Source of the DNA: Fasciola hepatica
Taxonomy: Eukaryota; Platyhelminthes; Trematoda; Plagiorchiida; Fasciolidae
Assembly: GCA_948099385.1 (NCBI GenBank)
Contig: CANUEZ040000156.1
Coordinates: 2,976,001 to 3,040,000 of the forward strand
Direction of reading: 5' to 3'
DNA length: 64,000 bases
Below, in pieces: positions 46,549 to 57,865 of this stretch; within the stretch, counting starts at the first letter, position 1, and each line of letters begins with the position of its first letter. The position numbers and the translations under genes are program-made. The notes beneath the pieces are model-generated. The model was given only the letters and a program-made list of their open reading frames with translations, was not told where the DNA came from and searched no databases.

Positions 46549-49500
46549 CATTACTCACTTGCTTACACTACTGACGTGTCTTTACTCCCATTTCCTCCTT
46601 CAGTGGACTACCTCAGTGCAGTCCGCAACCTTGGCACAAGCTTCAACTTCCACCCCGCCCCCGGACCGCTCCCGTTTTTTCGTCCTTATCCCTCACTCAA
46701 CCAAAATCCACGTATAGCATCAAGCCCCGGGATAATGCACCAAATGTCCATAAGTCCTTACCACCTCTATCCCCCCCTAGCTCCTTCCGCGCCTCATTTA
46801 CCCCCTCCAGGATTCGGCCGTTTCAATTAGAACCCCCTAACCGCTCTTCAAATTACGCCCAATTTGAAAGCCCAGCGGCGCATTTAGTCACAGGCACAAA
46901 CTCTTCATCTGAAACGCGGTTAAAATGGGCCGAGCTTCGACTGCCCATCGTAAGCCACGCCTTATTTGACGATCCTTCATCACCTCACCACAACGAAATT
47001 ACGGCTCTATCTACTGAGAACCTATCCAAAAACACCTTGTCTCTCTTACTACTTAACGTCCGCTCTCTCCTCCCAAAATTGCCCCTGCTTAGAGAGCTTG
47101 CATTAGACCTACACCCTGACATCTTACTAGTTACCGAGACGTGGCTGACGGATCACACCCCATTAAACCACGTATCCATACCCGGCTATCAGGCCACTGC
47201 CAACAGTAGATCTGACCAAAGAGGAGGCGGCTGCATCATTTACACCAAACACATATTCACGGCGAGTAGGTTCCATCATCCTATTCTAGACAACATTCCA
47301 GACTCGGTCTGGATCACTATCAAAGAAGATCAACAACTACTTCTCGTAGGATGTATCTACCGTCCTCCAAACCAGGGCAGGCACGAGTTGACAGCAATAA
47401 TAGACGCATTCAACTATGTCTCTAACCTCCCCGTAACTGCTAAAATTCTAGCTGGTGATTTCAACGTGCCTGAAATATGCTGGCATTCCATGACATCACC
47501 CCCAAAACTCCATGATTTCCTTTCGTGTATCCAAGTGGGTAATTGGGTACAGCATGTTTTATCCCCCACTCGAGGGAGAAATACATTAGACCTTATCTTC
47601 TCTATTGGTATCAAGAATTTAGATACCCAAATCTTAAGTCGCTTCACCGGTAGTGACCATAAGATGGTATCCTGTGTTTTTACTGCACCTTGGCCTCACA
47701 CTGGTAAGTCAGCAGAAACACACCTTCCGACCACCAATAAGCAATACCATAAAGCTTGCTGGAATAGTCTACCCTCTTTTATCAGTTCCTTAAACTGGGA
47801 CGAATCGTTTTTATCTAATGACCTAGAGATAGCAGCTGCCCAACTGTATACTAATCTTCACTACTGCCTCGACAAAATCAATCCAGCCTCGGGGCCTATC
47901 ATACGCAAACAGCGGAACTCTCTAGATCGTCTTAACGGTAACCTAGCCAAACTCCAACGAAGATTCACTAAGACGAGGGACTTCTCGTCGTATCTTCAAA
48001 TAATACGTATATCCCTTACGATTAAATTGCGCTTGGATTCTTCTAAGAAGAAACAGGAACGAGATGCCTTAAGCCACCCAAACAAGGTGGAAGCACTGGC
48101 CAGGCTAATGAAGGTCAGAAACAAGCAACCTAACCAAGACATCCCATATTTGAACTATAATAATAAATGCTTGCGTGACCCTCTTTTGATTACGGAGGCT
48201 TTCAGCACCTATTTTGCCTCCTCTTTAACGACGGATGACGCCACATCCTTCCCCGTTCTAGATCCGTTGACATCAGTAACTTTCTCGACGGTAGTGTTCT
48301 ACCCTGAGGAGGTTTCAGTCCATGTTGCAAGAACAAGACCGTCCTGCAGGCCAGGTCCAGATGCATTACCACCGGCCATTTTTAGTCGAGGTGGCGAAGA
48401 TGTTCCAATGTTGCTGACAAACATATTCAATTTGTCACTCAGGTGCAGTGTTTTCCCTTCCCAATGGAAAACTTCAACTATCATACCGATGCACAAAAAA
48501 GGATCACGTCTAGATCCAGTGAACTATCGGCCGGTGAACCACACCCCGGTCGTGTCCAGGATCATGGAGAGAATGATCAAGGAAAGGCTGACACGTCACC
48601 TTCTTAACAATAATCTAATCAACGCTGGTCAGCATGGTTTTCTGAAAAACAGATCATGTGCGACATGCATGACCGATTTCCTCAATCTGGTCACAGAGGC
48701 TGTCAATATTGGTAAATCGGCAATCGTGATCTTTTTGGACATGACCAAGGCGTTTGACCGGGTATCCCACGTCCGGTTACTACAGAAGATTAAAACTTAT
48801 GGAATCGTGGACCCAATGCTCGCTTGGTTTGCGTCCTATTTAACATCCCGAGACCAGGTTGTAAGTATAGGTGGAAATTTGTCCGAACCCCGTCCCGTAC
48901 CCAGTGGGGTGATACAAGGTAGTGTACTGGGCCCATTACTGTTCCTAATGTACGTTAACGATATATTTACCATTTTCCAACGGGGAGTTCCCTTCCTGTT
49001 TGCAGATGATATCAAAATCGTGTACACTTTTGAGCCCGCGGCGTTAGCCTCTACCGTAGATGACATTACAAGGGAACTGCTCGCTCTCAGCTCCTGGAGT
49101 AAGGATTGGAAAATGAGTTTTTCCGCCGAAAAAAGTAATATTATTACGTATAAATGTCACGTCCCCACTGGAAGATTTAGTATAAACGGCACATTCATCC
49201 CCAATAACTCTCAGGTACGTGACTTGGGTCTACACTACTCATGCACGTTTGACTTTTCGGAACACGCAGCCATCCAGGTGGCTAAAGCACGCCGTACGAT
49301 CGGGCTAATACATCAAACATTTGTTTTGCCAGAAAGTAAACTAAACATTTTTAAGTCCCATGTTAGACCTCTTCTGGAATACGGCTCAATCATTTGTTCC
49401 AACATGCGACAAAGGGACCGCATAGCGTTTGAGAATGTACAACGGGCATTCACGAAACAGCTCATAGGTTTTTCTTCGCCCTCTAATTACATGGAACGTT

Positions 49501-49871
49501 GTGAGCGGCTGAAAATCGATCCCTTATGGCTACGCCGCATAAGAAATAACCTGCTATTCTTTCACAATATCTTGAAGAATAGATCATGTAGTTCAGCACC
49601 GCAGGTAAGAACCCTTTCTACGTATCCCTTACGTAACAATGAGTTCTTGGTGTCTGTCCCTTTGCCGAAGCTTGCTCTTCGGTCAAACTTCTTCATTAAC
49701 AAGTACGCTTCATTGTGGAATAAGCTACCACAACGAATTCGGGCGTTATCTCCGACATCGGTGGCTTTCAAACAGGAAATAAGCATAGCCCTAACGGTGG
49801 ACACGCTGACTATGTTATACAACCCGTATATTTCAAGGGCCCAGGCCTTTGAGGTAGGTATAGGGTACTAA
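46549..49871 (+). mobile_element. LINE H: CR1/Jockey-like element with intact ORF2
   Basis: The element retains the last 94 codons of an ORF1-like, Pro-rich frame (46549-46830, ending PSAPHLPPPGFGRFN) and a complete ORF2. The rest of ORF1 and any 5' untranslated region are missing, as it meets LINE E debris near 46490-46550. It is the only LINE in the window with an unbroken catalytic polyprotein. Confidence 0.88.
47037..49871 (+). CDS. LINE H ORF2: endonuclease-reverse transcriptase, 944 codons from the EN start
   Basis: This is a polyprotein that nicks DNA and reverse transcribes the element RNA. Residue numbers count from 47037. Endonuclease: LLNVRSLLPK (5-14), VTETWL with Glu34, LVGCIYRPP, AGDFNVPEICW with Asp141 and Asn143, and GSDHKMV with Asp207 and His208, so all catalytic residues are present. 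Linker about 230-430. Reverse transcriptase: RPGPDALPPAIF, IIPMHKKGSR, QHGFLKNRSC, FLDMTKAFDRV with Asp568, GVIQGSVLGPLLFLMYVND, and FLFADDIKIV with FADD at 655-658. Thumb and C-terminal blocks: HVRPLLEYGSIICS and KYASLWNKLP. There are no stops or frameshifts. The frame has no AUG before the endonuclease: the 47037 codon is TTG, and the frame stays open upstream to 46575. Confidence 0.93.
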   Translation: MSLLLLNVRSLLPKLPLLRELALDLHPDILLVTETWLTDHTPLNHVSIPGYQATANSRSDQRGGGCIIYTKHIFTASRFHHPILDNIPDSVWITIKEDQQLLLVGCIYRPPNQGRHELTAIIDAFNYVSNLPVTAKILAGDFNVPEICWHSMTSPPKLHDFLSCIQVGNWVQHVLSPTRGRNTLDLIFSIGIKNLDTQILSRFTGSDHKMVSCVFTAPWPHTGKSAETHLPTTNKQYHKACWNSLPSFISSLNWDESFLSNDLEIAAAQLYTNLHYCLDKINPASGPIIRKQRNSLDRLNGNLAKLQRRFTKTRDFSSYLQIIRISLTIKLRLDSSKKKQERDALSHPNKVEALARLMKVRNKQPNQDIPYLNYNNKCLRDPLLITEAFSTYFASSLTTDDATSFPVLDPLTSVTFSTVVFYPEEVSVHVARTRPSCRPGPDALPPAIFSRGGEDVPMLLTNIFNLSLRCSVFPSQWKTSTIIPMHKKGSRLDPVNYRPVNHTPVVSRIMERMIKERLTRHLLNNNLINAGQHGFLKNRSCATCMTDFLNLVTEAVNIGKSAIVIFLDMTKAFDRVSHVRLLQKIKTYGIVDPMLAWFASYLTSRDQVVSIGGNLSEPRPVPSGVIQGSVLGPLLFLMYVNDIFTIFQRGVPFLFADDIKIVYTFEPAALASTVDDITRELLALSSWSKDWKMSFSAEKSNIITYKCHVPTGRFSINGTFIPNNSQVRDLGLHYSCTFDFSEHAAIQVAKARRTIGLIHQTFVLPESKLNIFKSHVRPLLEYGSIICSNMRQRDRIAFENVQRAFTKQLIGFSSPSNYMERCERLKIDPLWLRRIRNNLLFFHNILKNRSCSSAPQVRTLSTYPLRNNEFLVSVPLPKLALRSNFFINKYASLWNKLPQRIRALSPTSVAFKQEISIALTVDTLTMLYNPYISRAQAFEVGIGY

Positions 49872-49949
49872 TAAGTCGAATAACCGCTCTGAGCAGCCTA
49901 GGCTTAATTAGACCCGCATAGGGTTGGCCCCACCGCTGCAGCAATTACG

Positions 49950-50192
49950 GAACTCAGCGGTTCATCCATACGATCTAGGACAGCAAAACAGTCCCAACTT
50001 TTTACCATCAACTTCTTCCTCCTGAAATATGCAACCCTGTGGAATAAACTCCCAGCTGAAGTCCGTTCCGTAGATTCCCTAATTATGTGTAAGTCTGGAC
50101 TACACGTAGCTCTGGACATCCAAAAACTGATCGCTCTTACGAAGCCTTATATGTCTTTTGATAGAGCTTATGAGGAAAACGCTGGATACTAA
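49950..50192 (+). pseudogene. C-terminal fragment of a second LINE related to H
   Basis: Just after LINE H, an open stretch reads FTINFFLLKYATLWNKLPAE and ends TKPYMSFDRAYEENAGY and a stop. LINE H ends INKYASLWNKLPQRIRA and NPYISRAQAFEVGIGY. The two are clearly homologous but far from identical. Only the last 70 or so codons of the second element are present. Confidence 0.78.
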
Positions 50193-50310
50193 CCTGAACC
50201 CTTGAGAATCTAGGATGTGCCACACCATACGCCGCAGTTGCCATCACCTAAGCGTAAACCTAACAGTTTACAATGCCTAAACAGAATAATTACCTCTAAT
50301 CTATAACCAC
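50193..50310. other. 3' flank of the LINE H-like fragment
   Basis: Short unassigned spacer. Confidence 0.4.
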
Positions 50311-51790
50311 TGTCACCCCAATAGTTCCTTCTACTTGGACTCCTCAGAAACTACTCAGTATAGAACAACCACTATACCGAAAGAGACAGTAACAGCGTAG
50401 CGCCACGCAAACAGTATGATAGTCCTACTCGCTCTGTCTGTTATTTCAAACCTATCTTATCGCCTCGTGCCAAACTGCGTTCTGCGTAAGCAAACGGTAT
50501 TGAAGGTTATCATTACTAACCATGGGCAAATCATAAATCCTTTGAAATGCATACAGCTACCAAGCCTGTGTACGCAACTTCAACAGCCTGCAGCAGTACA
50601 GCTCAAATCCACTGCGAGCCTATTTTATCCATGCCCCACTCACATAGACCTAACCAATCCATTGTTTATTGTCTTCACATATTATCATAACCCACAGCTG
50701 GAACCACGTCCAGACTGCAATCTCCCTTTATTTCAGGTCGTTGTCTCTCACTATCTCAGTCGCCAAATTGGCTAACCAAGGAGGCCGCTTTGACTCGTAC
50801 GGACAGAGACTCAAGTGGAACCTACCATGGCAACTGGGACAGAAATCCAACCACACAACAGGAGATACCCTCAATTGCTTATCAGATCGTTCAGCATTTT
50901 CTAACGCAACCAACACGAATTCCAGCTCACGCGCATGCCGCTAACATACAGCCACACTCGGCTCATTGACTGACACATACTTTGCCCTGCCAGATGAAAC
51001 TTACGCATTCGATGTAGTACGTTACCAGAATAACACTGAAGGCAAATGCGTCATCACATACATATATATTTGTCATTGAAGCAGCATAACGCTGAAGTCC
51101 ATGCGAAGGTTTTCCCACTTTATTATCCGTTAACACAGGTTATCTTTTCTCCGAACCGTAGCCGGCTGGAATTTGACTCTCCATTTCTCGAAGACCCTCC
51201 AGTTGCGCCTTCTCATTTCTGAATAGTACATGTTACTGGCCCTGAATCAAAACTCACCTTTTTATGGACTGCTGTTTCCCCCACATCCACCGGTGTTCAC
51301 TTTCACGAAACTGGCCTCAGGTCCCTTTGCTTCAAATCTCATTCCGTTTACAGAACTCCGGTAAATCCGTCATTCAGGGTCTGCATTGTCTTCATGGATC
51401 GCTATCCTCTTCGCATGCGTCGATTTTCCACCTTTTTTTTCTTGTTCAAAATGTATTCCATCTGCAGAACCTCAGTTGGCCTCTGGTTTCCTGGGCTTGC
51501 ATCATTCTTGTTAATAATGCCTCCTTAGCACTGCGCTAACGATTTTCTCGATATCTCCACCGCGCACCACTGCCTGATCCAGATTCGAAACCGGTTTAAA
51601 ACTGCCGCGCAAACCATTATCAGAATGGTCCATTCAAACTTTTCCTGTCATTGTTTTTTCATCTCTAATACTCTCGACTTTCATACTTAGAATATGTGAA
51701 CATTTCATCTTATTGAGTAACGTGTACACCATGATCATGCTTTAACGCGTGCGTCTCGACCATGGCCGAGAAATATACCAATATTAACTG
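50311..51790 (+). repeat. Repeat X copy 1
   Basis: It begins near 'ccactgtcaccccaatag' and ends in 'gagaaataccaatatta'-like sequence (gagaaatataccaatatta). It aligns with 57866-59413 in the same orientation over its whole length, with scattered substitutions, and with 61728-62905 in reverse orientation over most of it. It lacks about 55 bases present in copy 2. Frames of 60-90 codons are shared among copies on both strands, but none looks like a known protein. The unit could be an LTR, a Penelope-like element or another non-coding transposon; the class is unresolved. Confidence 0.8.
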
Positions 51791-52689
51791 TTTGCTTTTA
51801 TGGAGCAATTGTTGTTTGTTCGCGCCCAGAGCGCTACTTTGTCATATCCTTGTTCTGGACCTGCTTGACGCACGTGCACCTTGCTCGCACGCCGCAATTC
51901 GGCTCCTCGTTTGTTGAGACCTTGTAATCTCATCATTGAGATTTTTATCGTTTTGGTGTCATTGTTTATTCAATAATCTAGTATAGTAGAACATCGCGGA
52001 TAATCGCCTTTTGATTTCGGGATCCGTTGTGAAATTGGCTACGCATTGCTCAAACGTGTGTTACACACGGTACGTACCCCCTCAAAGTGACTTTTCAGTG
52101 TTTCCGCACCGCAATCTCTTGTTGTGTCACGCTGCCCGTCATCTCCATCCACGAGCCCTACTGCCACTCTCAAGGCTGTATTGGATTGCACGTAGCTGTG
52201 GTATACCTTTGGACACGACTCCATCTTTGTAGCTAGTGCCAGTTTATGCCTTGATTGACAATTTTTCCGCATCTTCGAGGCCGCGGATTTGACCTTCTTA
52301 AGCGGCAGCGGTTTTCAATGGCCACCTTTTTGTTCAAACAAGCTGCACACCCTCTTTTTCGTTTTCGTGCCTGTTATGACTGGTGCTTCAACCACGAAGG
52401 CTTATCCCGTGCTTCACATTGCGCAGCTAGAGCCACAACACTGTCACTGAAGAAGTCTATCCTTTCTGTACTGTACCTTCCCGTTTCACTCCCAGACCCG
52501 CCTTGGCCAGGGCTTAGAAGTCAATTTTGTCAGATTCTCTCTCTCTCTTTTTCGGTACAGCAGTTCGGTTGGTCCCCACTGAGAACCTAAGGGTAGTGTG
52601 ATCTCTCTTACTTAAGGCAGCAGTCACTGAGATTATCTGTGTCATTCAGGAATTCAGTCACGACAATGCTCAGGAAGCTAGGACTTTGT
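51791..52689. other. Unassigned sequence after repeat X copy 1
   Basis: The first 250 bases ('ttattcaataatctagtatag') loosely resemble the region after copy 2 ('gtttagtaatccagtattg'), which would fit a shared leader, but the resemblance is weak. No protein motif is seen. Confidence 0.4.
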
Positions 52690-54030
52690 CTCAATCTCCA
52701 CCTAGTCGGCTGCTGAACATGTGGCATCGGGGCTCGGCCGAGGAAATAGCTGGCTATTTAGGTTGCCAATCCACCCTCCGGGGCCATTAGTCCTTCCCAG
52801 GCCGCCCCGGGACATCTTGGATCCCCCGTTTTCATCATCCTTTCGTCCCCGGAGGTTTGTTCGCTCAAGTATCCCAGAACCATGGTGTGCCCATAGTTTT
52901 CCGCTGATGGGCTTCTGAAAATGCAGATGAGCTTCTGACAATCGGCACCTAGGTCAATTTCGCACGAAACCCCTTGAATGCTTCCTGTTAAGAGGGTTTC
53001 ACCCGCTAACTGCTCGTGCTTCTGCGCAATGCGGGCATTAATCATCCTCTCTCACCCATCCACCTTGTTCACCTGATGGAGGCAGAAGCCCCAAGGCCTC
53101 ATCTGGCCTACTTCGACCAGGAGCCTTAGCCAGGTCTCCGATGCAGCTGTGCAATCGATGCTGTCTGCTTCGGCTGCAAGCTCCCCCCATTTCCCCAATG
53201 CTGCCAACTTTGGTACCTAGTACTACTATTTGCTCTGGTTTTCCTGGCTTGAGTATGGTGCACTCGGAAGTTGACCTCGAGGGCCTGCTTCGTATTTTTC
53301 CCACAGAGGAAAAGACGGGCAACAAAGTGACCGTAGGCCTAGAGACGGCCGAGAAGGGGACACCGGACAGGAGGCTCCTGATAGTGTTTCGACGGGTAGC
53401 AGCTTGTGCCGCTTGACCTTCAGTTCCCTCTAAATTTTGTCGGCACCTAAGGTCGTGGTATTATCGAACCCAGTTTTGACTTTTCACTAGATGTCAGGTT
53501 CAAACACCACCCTATCTACAGTCCTAGAGCTTGCTTCCCCCGGATGCCATCAAGAAAGTGTCTTCAAGTGTTTGCGAATTGCTTCAGGACCGGCCCTGGT
53601 GTTCCTGACTCAGTAACCGATTCCCTCCATTTGCCCAGCCCAAAATCTTTTTCCCACCCAGTTGTCCCCTTTAACCCGGCTGTTATCAGCAGTTTTGAAG
53701 TTACTCCATCCGACTCCCCGTCGGGAGTTATGGATATCCTGCGCGCAGGTTAGCGAATGCCCTCGAAAACTGCTATTCGATGTCATCCTAGGGTGATATC
53801 CGAAACAGCTGTTGGTTTGAATAAGGACCCGGCGATGGTATCTACTTTGGCCTCCACTCTGCCAAGTTCCATTCAGTTGATTCCATTTCAGTTTGCACGG
53901 GACGACAGGGTTCAAAACCAGTCGTGCTTTCAGGTGCCCCTATTGTGGGCATGTTTCTTGGCTCCCAAGTCTGCGTGTTTAACATTTGGTCTGAACGGCA
54001 GAGTTTGCGACAGCTTATCACCTTAGCAGA
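52690..54030 (-). other. Degenerate minus-strand frames, possible LINE remnant
   Basis: Overlapping minus-strand frames at 53325-53038 and 53045-52702 join at a frame change near 53040. They read, for example, VLGTKVGSIGEMGGACSRSR and ARIAQKHEQLAGETLL. This may be the ORF1 or 5' part of the CR1-like element whose tail is at 54040-54710, or of a second one, but no catalytic block is visible. Confidence 0.35.
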
Positions 54031-54039
54031 CTAACGTGT

Positions 54040-54710
54040 CGACAAAGATACCGGAAGCCCAACTCCTCACTCCTATGATTCACGCAGCTAGCTCCGAGAG
54101 TGCTATGTTCCGGCGTATATCCGGGGCGTTCCCGAGAGTTGGTACATTATCTGACAGTTTACTCCACAGAAGTGCAACCCCATTTTTAAAAGAAAAGCTC
54201 GCATGTCTAGCATCAATTGCCCCCTTGTAGCCCAAGTATCTGTCCTCTGGTGTCGCACCAGGGAGCAGAAACGAGCTGGTCACATTTGTCTATCCCCGGC
54301 GAACCCCATACGTTCTTGAAAGCTTCCATCCAGCCACCTCGGCCTCAGAGATGCGCTAAAGAGGATTGGTTAAGACCCGAGGGGAGCTGGTGGTAAGATT
54401 CCTCCACCTGACCGGTAGTCACTTCAGGTGCATGTCGCTGCACTCCCTTCTAGTCTTTCTTTAGGACAATGAGTAACCCATACGTGTATACAATACTCCA
54501 GAACAGGTCGCGCCTAAACCCTGCAAAACGGGACGAGTATTTCTGATTTTTCTTGTGACGGTGTTACGCGCCATAGGCGCTACACTTGTGGTCATACTTG
54601 CAGCTCTCTGGCTCTGCCCTGGAGGCAAAAAGTCCTTTGTAACTATCACACCTACGTCTTCTACCTCCGTTTTTCTTCAAAATGACTAACATTAACCGTT
54701 AAATCGCGGG
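54040..54710 (-). pseudogene. LINE I: CR1-like C-terminal fragment
   Basis: On the minus strand DVGVIVTKDFLPPGQSQ-like (KDLGVIVS block) is followed by VLQGLGATCSGVLYTRMGYS. After several stops, FSFKNGVALLWSKLSDNVP (about 54195-54140) matches the 'FFxxRVxxLWNxLPxxVV' C-terminal block. The reverse transcriptase core is absent. Confidence 0.62.
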
Positions 54711-56917
54711 TGGAAATATAAACTGACAGGGTTCCAGTTAGAAGTACAATAAAAGTGAGCTCACGGAGGCTCTTGGCTGTCAGTGACGATAAAGTGCATG
54801 TGGGCAAGTCTTTTCTCGCTTTTCGCTATGCATATGCCAATGAAATCCCTTGCTGCTCTGAACCTTAACGGTAGTTAAATTTCAGCTGAACGCTCTTAGT
54901 CCATGGCTTTTTCACCCTTTTCTTTTCCTAGCCAAAACACCCTACCTCATTAGACAACAAACGGTGAAACTGAGTGGGCGGCAATGTCAGAATTCCGCGG
55001 AATCTCCAACATCCCCCCCACGTTTCTGCCGCGTTTCTTACGGTGGATGACTCACCATGGGTTCCTAACTATTGAAATTTCAACGATTTCGCAGCAAGTG
55101 TCCATGAGTGGTATTATTATTCTCTGGCCCATTTTCCAAGTTTGTTTTTCGGTATAAACTGATCAACACTCCTTCGAAAGTGCGTTCGTTTCCTGTTGGA
55201 TAAAGAATGATTGAGCCTTTACGTTCGTAGTGATTGTTCCTTGCAAGGTCTGCCCAAGAAGGACTAGGGCCAGGTACGACTGTCTCATTTATTGCATTTT
55301 TATATTGTTCTACATTTCGGGCACAGTGAAACACGTGATTTCGTCTCATCCGGCCTTCTTTTTGACCCTGTTGTGGATTAAGGTTCGTATGCCGTTGGTT
55401 GGATGACAAACAGGAACCCTCTAAGTGGGACAACGAAGTTGTTCGGTTGAACTACGATGTTATAAATAGCCCTGTTTAGGCGCCCCTAACAATGCTTTCT
55501 GAAGAAGTGCAGATAGGAATATGTTGTAAAGTCTCGGACCACTGGCTCCATTGGAACCAGAGAGGGCTTACCGTTGAAGATTTAGGCTTCATATGGACAA
55601 CTTCTGACAGATGTGCGTGCACTGGATGTGCTAAAACAAGCAGAGATCAGCGGGCGTGCTTTCGGCTGTCCCAACGAAACACCTATTCTTTCCAATAAAC
55701 GGTAGTATGCACGAACTCTAGAGCAACAAGAGTTAGACAGGGAGAGAAAGTGGAGATAGTGAAGGCTAGACTTGAAGGGTTTCAAAGGGTCATAAACGAG
55801 AAAAATTCCCAAAACCGAACCTATTTATTGCCCTTGACACAGAACAAACATCACTAAAGCAGAAACCAATAGCTTGGAGAAACAGTTCACCATCAGTGGC
55901 AGGGCTACCGAGAAAGTCACTGGGAGGGACCGCATATTAGTGGTCAAGTGTATCCCCGAACCGTTTGTCGCACAGCCTGGCTGATAGAGTGGGACAAGTG
56001 CCATCATGTGGTGAATCCACTGATAATAGTGGGTTTACCAGAGCACGCCCTTAATAAGAGAGTTTTCAGGCTGAGTAAGTGGCGCACGAGAAAGGAAATT
56101 TCGTCCTGTCCCCAGGGCTGTGTTGGTTGAATTTGGGAACTGAGACACAGGGACTCTTTACCCGCCGCGACCGACAAGATAAAGAAAGCTACTGCAAGAA
56201 AGACTTGTGTAGAACCAGACCATTCTGCAATGGTCGCAAGGGCAATCCAGGCAGCCACTCATGGAGTCCAAGCCCGCGATGGGTCCATCAGCATGGGTAC
56301 GCATGGCCTGGCATTGCTAGAATGTAACTCATGGGGAAAGAATAGCTTGGACTGGCGCAATTCCAGAGGCTAATATACCCGAGGAATGCCGGTCATACGT
56401 GGCAAGAAAGCTTAATTGGTGTTAACCAGGGAACTCCAGATGTGAACCAGTAGCTAGAACTAGAATAAAACATGGCAAAAAGCCCAAGACACTGGAGCTA
56501 TTTGTCCAAGAGCAAGCTGATGAAGCCTTCACCGTCGGTGTAAAGATAGGTTTCCGAAAATCCCCGAAAGACATTGCAATTTCGTGTCTCCTTGATATCA
56601 CACTTGCACATATACCACCTCTGTGTTTTCATACGTTTATTGTTTTATGAACCAACCTTTGTTTGTTCGCTTCTAAAGCTCTACCCTGTCATATCTGATT
56701 ATATGAAATACCACTGGAAGCATGAAAGATAGTCTTTGAGCATTTTCAGTGCTGATTATTATTAGGTTTTTGCCTCTGTCTCTAACATAAGACGCAGCAC
56801 CTGTCACACTCCTCAACCTCCATCCAGTAGTCACCATCACACATTCACAGCTCAAACTCTGTCCCTATCACAGTACTCTAGCATCCTCCACGATTGGCCC
56901 TACGCAACATTTGATAC
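54711..56917. other. No element recognised; moderately open plus-strand stretch 55740-56330
   Basis: The plus strand from about 55740 has long frames with Lys/Glu-rich segments (RQGEKVEIVKARLEGFQRV, then LSKWRTRKEISSCPQGCVG) interrupted by stops. They resemble nothing I can name. They could be the remains of a gag-like or host sequence. Confidence 0.4.
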
Positions 56918-57352
56918 TTAGCCAGCAAAACTACTAACCATCTGTGGATCGCACCGACGAATCACGTTGTTAGACTGCAAGTTGTACCCCATCTTTGTGC
57001 AGACTGGCGTTGTGTTGAACATAAACCCCATCGAATAATCGCAGGCTGTGGTTGACTCTACCTCCCCCTGCATTTTTTTGTCCCATGTAAACGGCCTGGG
57101 TGTTCTGACTTCATGGATAAGGCGAGTGTTAGCGCGGCACTTCTGCAAACATTCATGGCCGTGATGGTCTCCCTGCACAGAGTTGACCACCAATAAGACA
57201 TGAACACCAAAAAGTAAGAGATTGGCACAAAAAAGTGAGAAAAAATACCCCACTGTTTTGTCTTCCAGGCACACCAGCCTTGTCACATGTGACCCATGTC
57301 TCCGGGTTGTAGTGTCGCCACGGAATGACTGGTGTGGTTGACCTATTCCCAA
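56918..57352 (-). CDS. Unidentified 144-codon frame with a hydrophobic segment and several cysteines
   Basis: The frame starts with ATG at 57352. Residues about 33-55 form a strongly hydrophobic segment (TVGYFFSLFCANLLLFGVHV and the following residues) that could be an internal signal-anchor. A polar segment with five Cys follows (HECLQKCRAN, TACDYS, PVCTKMG, RRCDPQ), plus a possible N-glycosylation site at FMFNTTPVC. This layout suits a small membrane or secreted protein, or a fragment of a retroelement envelope-like protein. I recognise no family. No splice sites were identified with confidence. It may equally be a chance frame within a repeat. Confidence 0.3.
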   Translation of the reverse strand: MGIGQPHQSFRGDTTTRRHGSHVTRLVCLEDKTVGYFFSLFCANLLLFGVHVLLVVNSVQGDHHGHECLQKCRANTRLIHEVRTPRPFTWDKKMQGEVESTTACDYSMGFMFNTTPVCTKMGYNLQSNNVIRRCDPQMVSSFAG

Positions 57353-57865
57353 CGCGGCTTGTTACATGCGGTCCATGTTTCGGCCGGGGCGTGGGAGCTG
57401 TGGTCGCCCACCAAAAGCAGCTTGCCTTCTCTGACAGCCAGATACCTGACTGTGATAAACCTATTAAAAAATAACAAGAACGTTTAAAAACGTGTGGATC
57501 ATTCTTGGAGCGCCACGTGCTGGATGCCAGTAGTTGTGTATCGTGCTACCTCCCTACCTGAAGCTGGCCCTTGTGCCGCCTACCATGAGCACCAAATGTA
57601 GACCGTTAGAGTTTGCTTCCCTGACGAAAATTCGGACCCACCTCTCGCGGTTCCCCAAACCAGTCCTCACATCGGTGTAGTCCTGCTTTGCAGTACGATA
57701 ACAACGAAAAAGATACCACGGTAACCATGCAATCGTATCCACATCAGATTTCCCTGCTCACATTGGAGCTTAATCTCAGTACGATAGCACTATCGAGGAA
57801 GAGCATAGATGAACTCACGTCAATGTTCCAAGGCAAGTGACCAATTACGTCTGATGTATCACCAC
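57353..57865. other. Unassigned spacer before repeat X copy 2
   Basis: An imperfect direct repeat may be present ('cacatgtgacccatgtctcc' near 57285 and 'acatgcggtccatgtttcgg' near 57363). Nothing else is seen. Confidence 0.4.
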
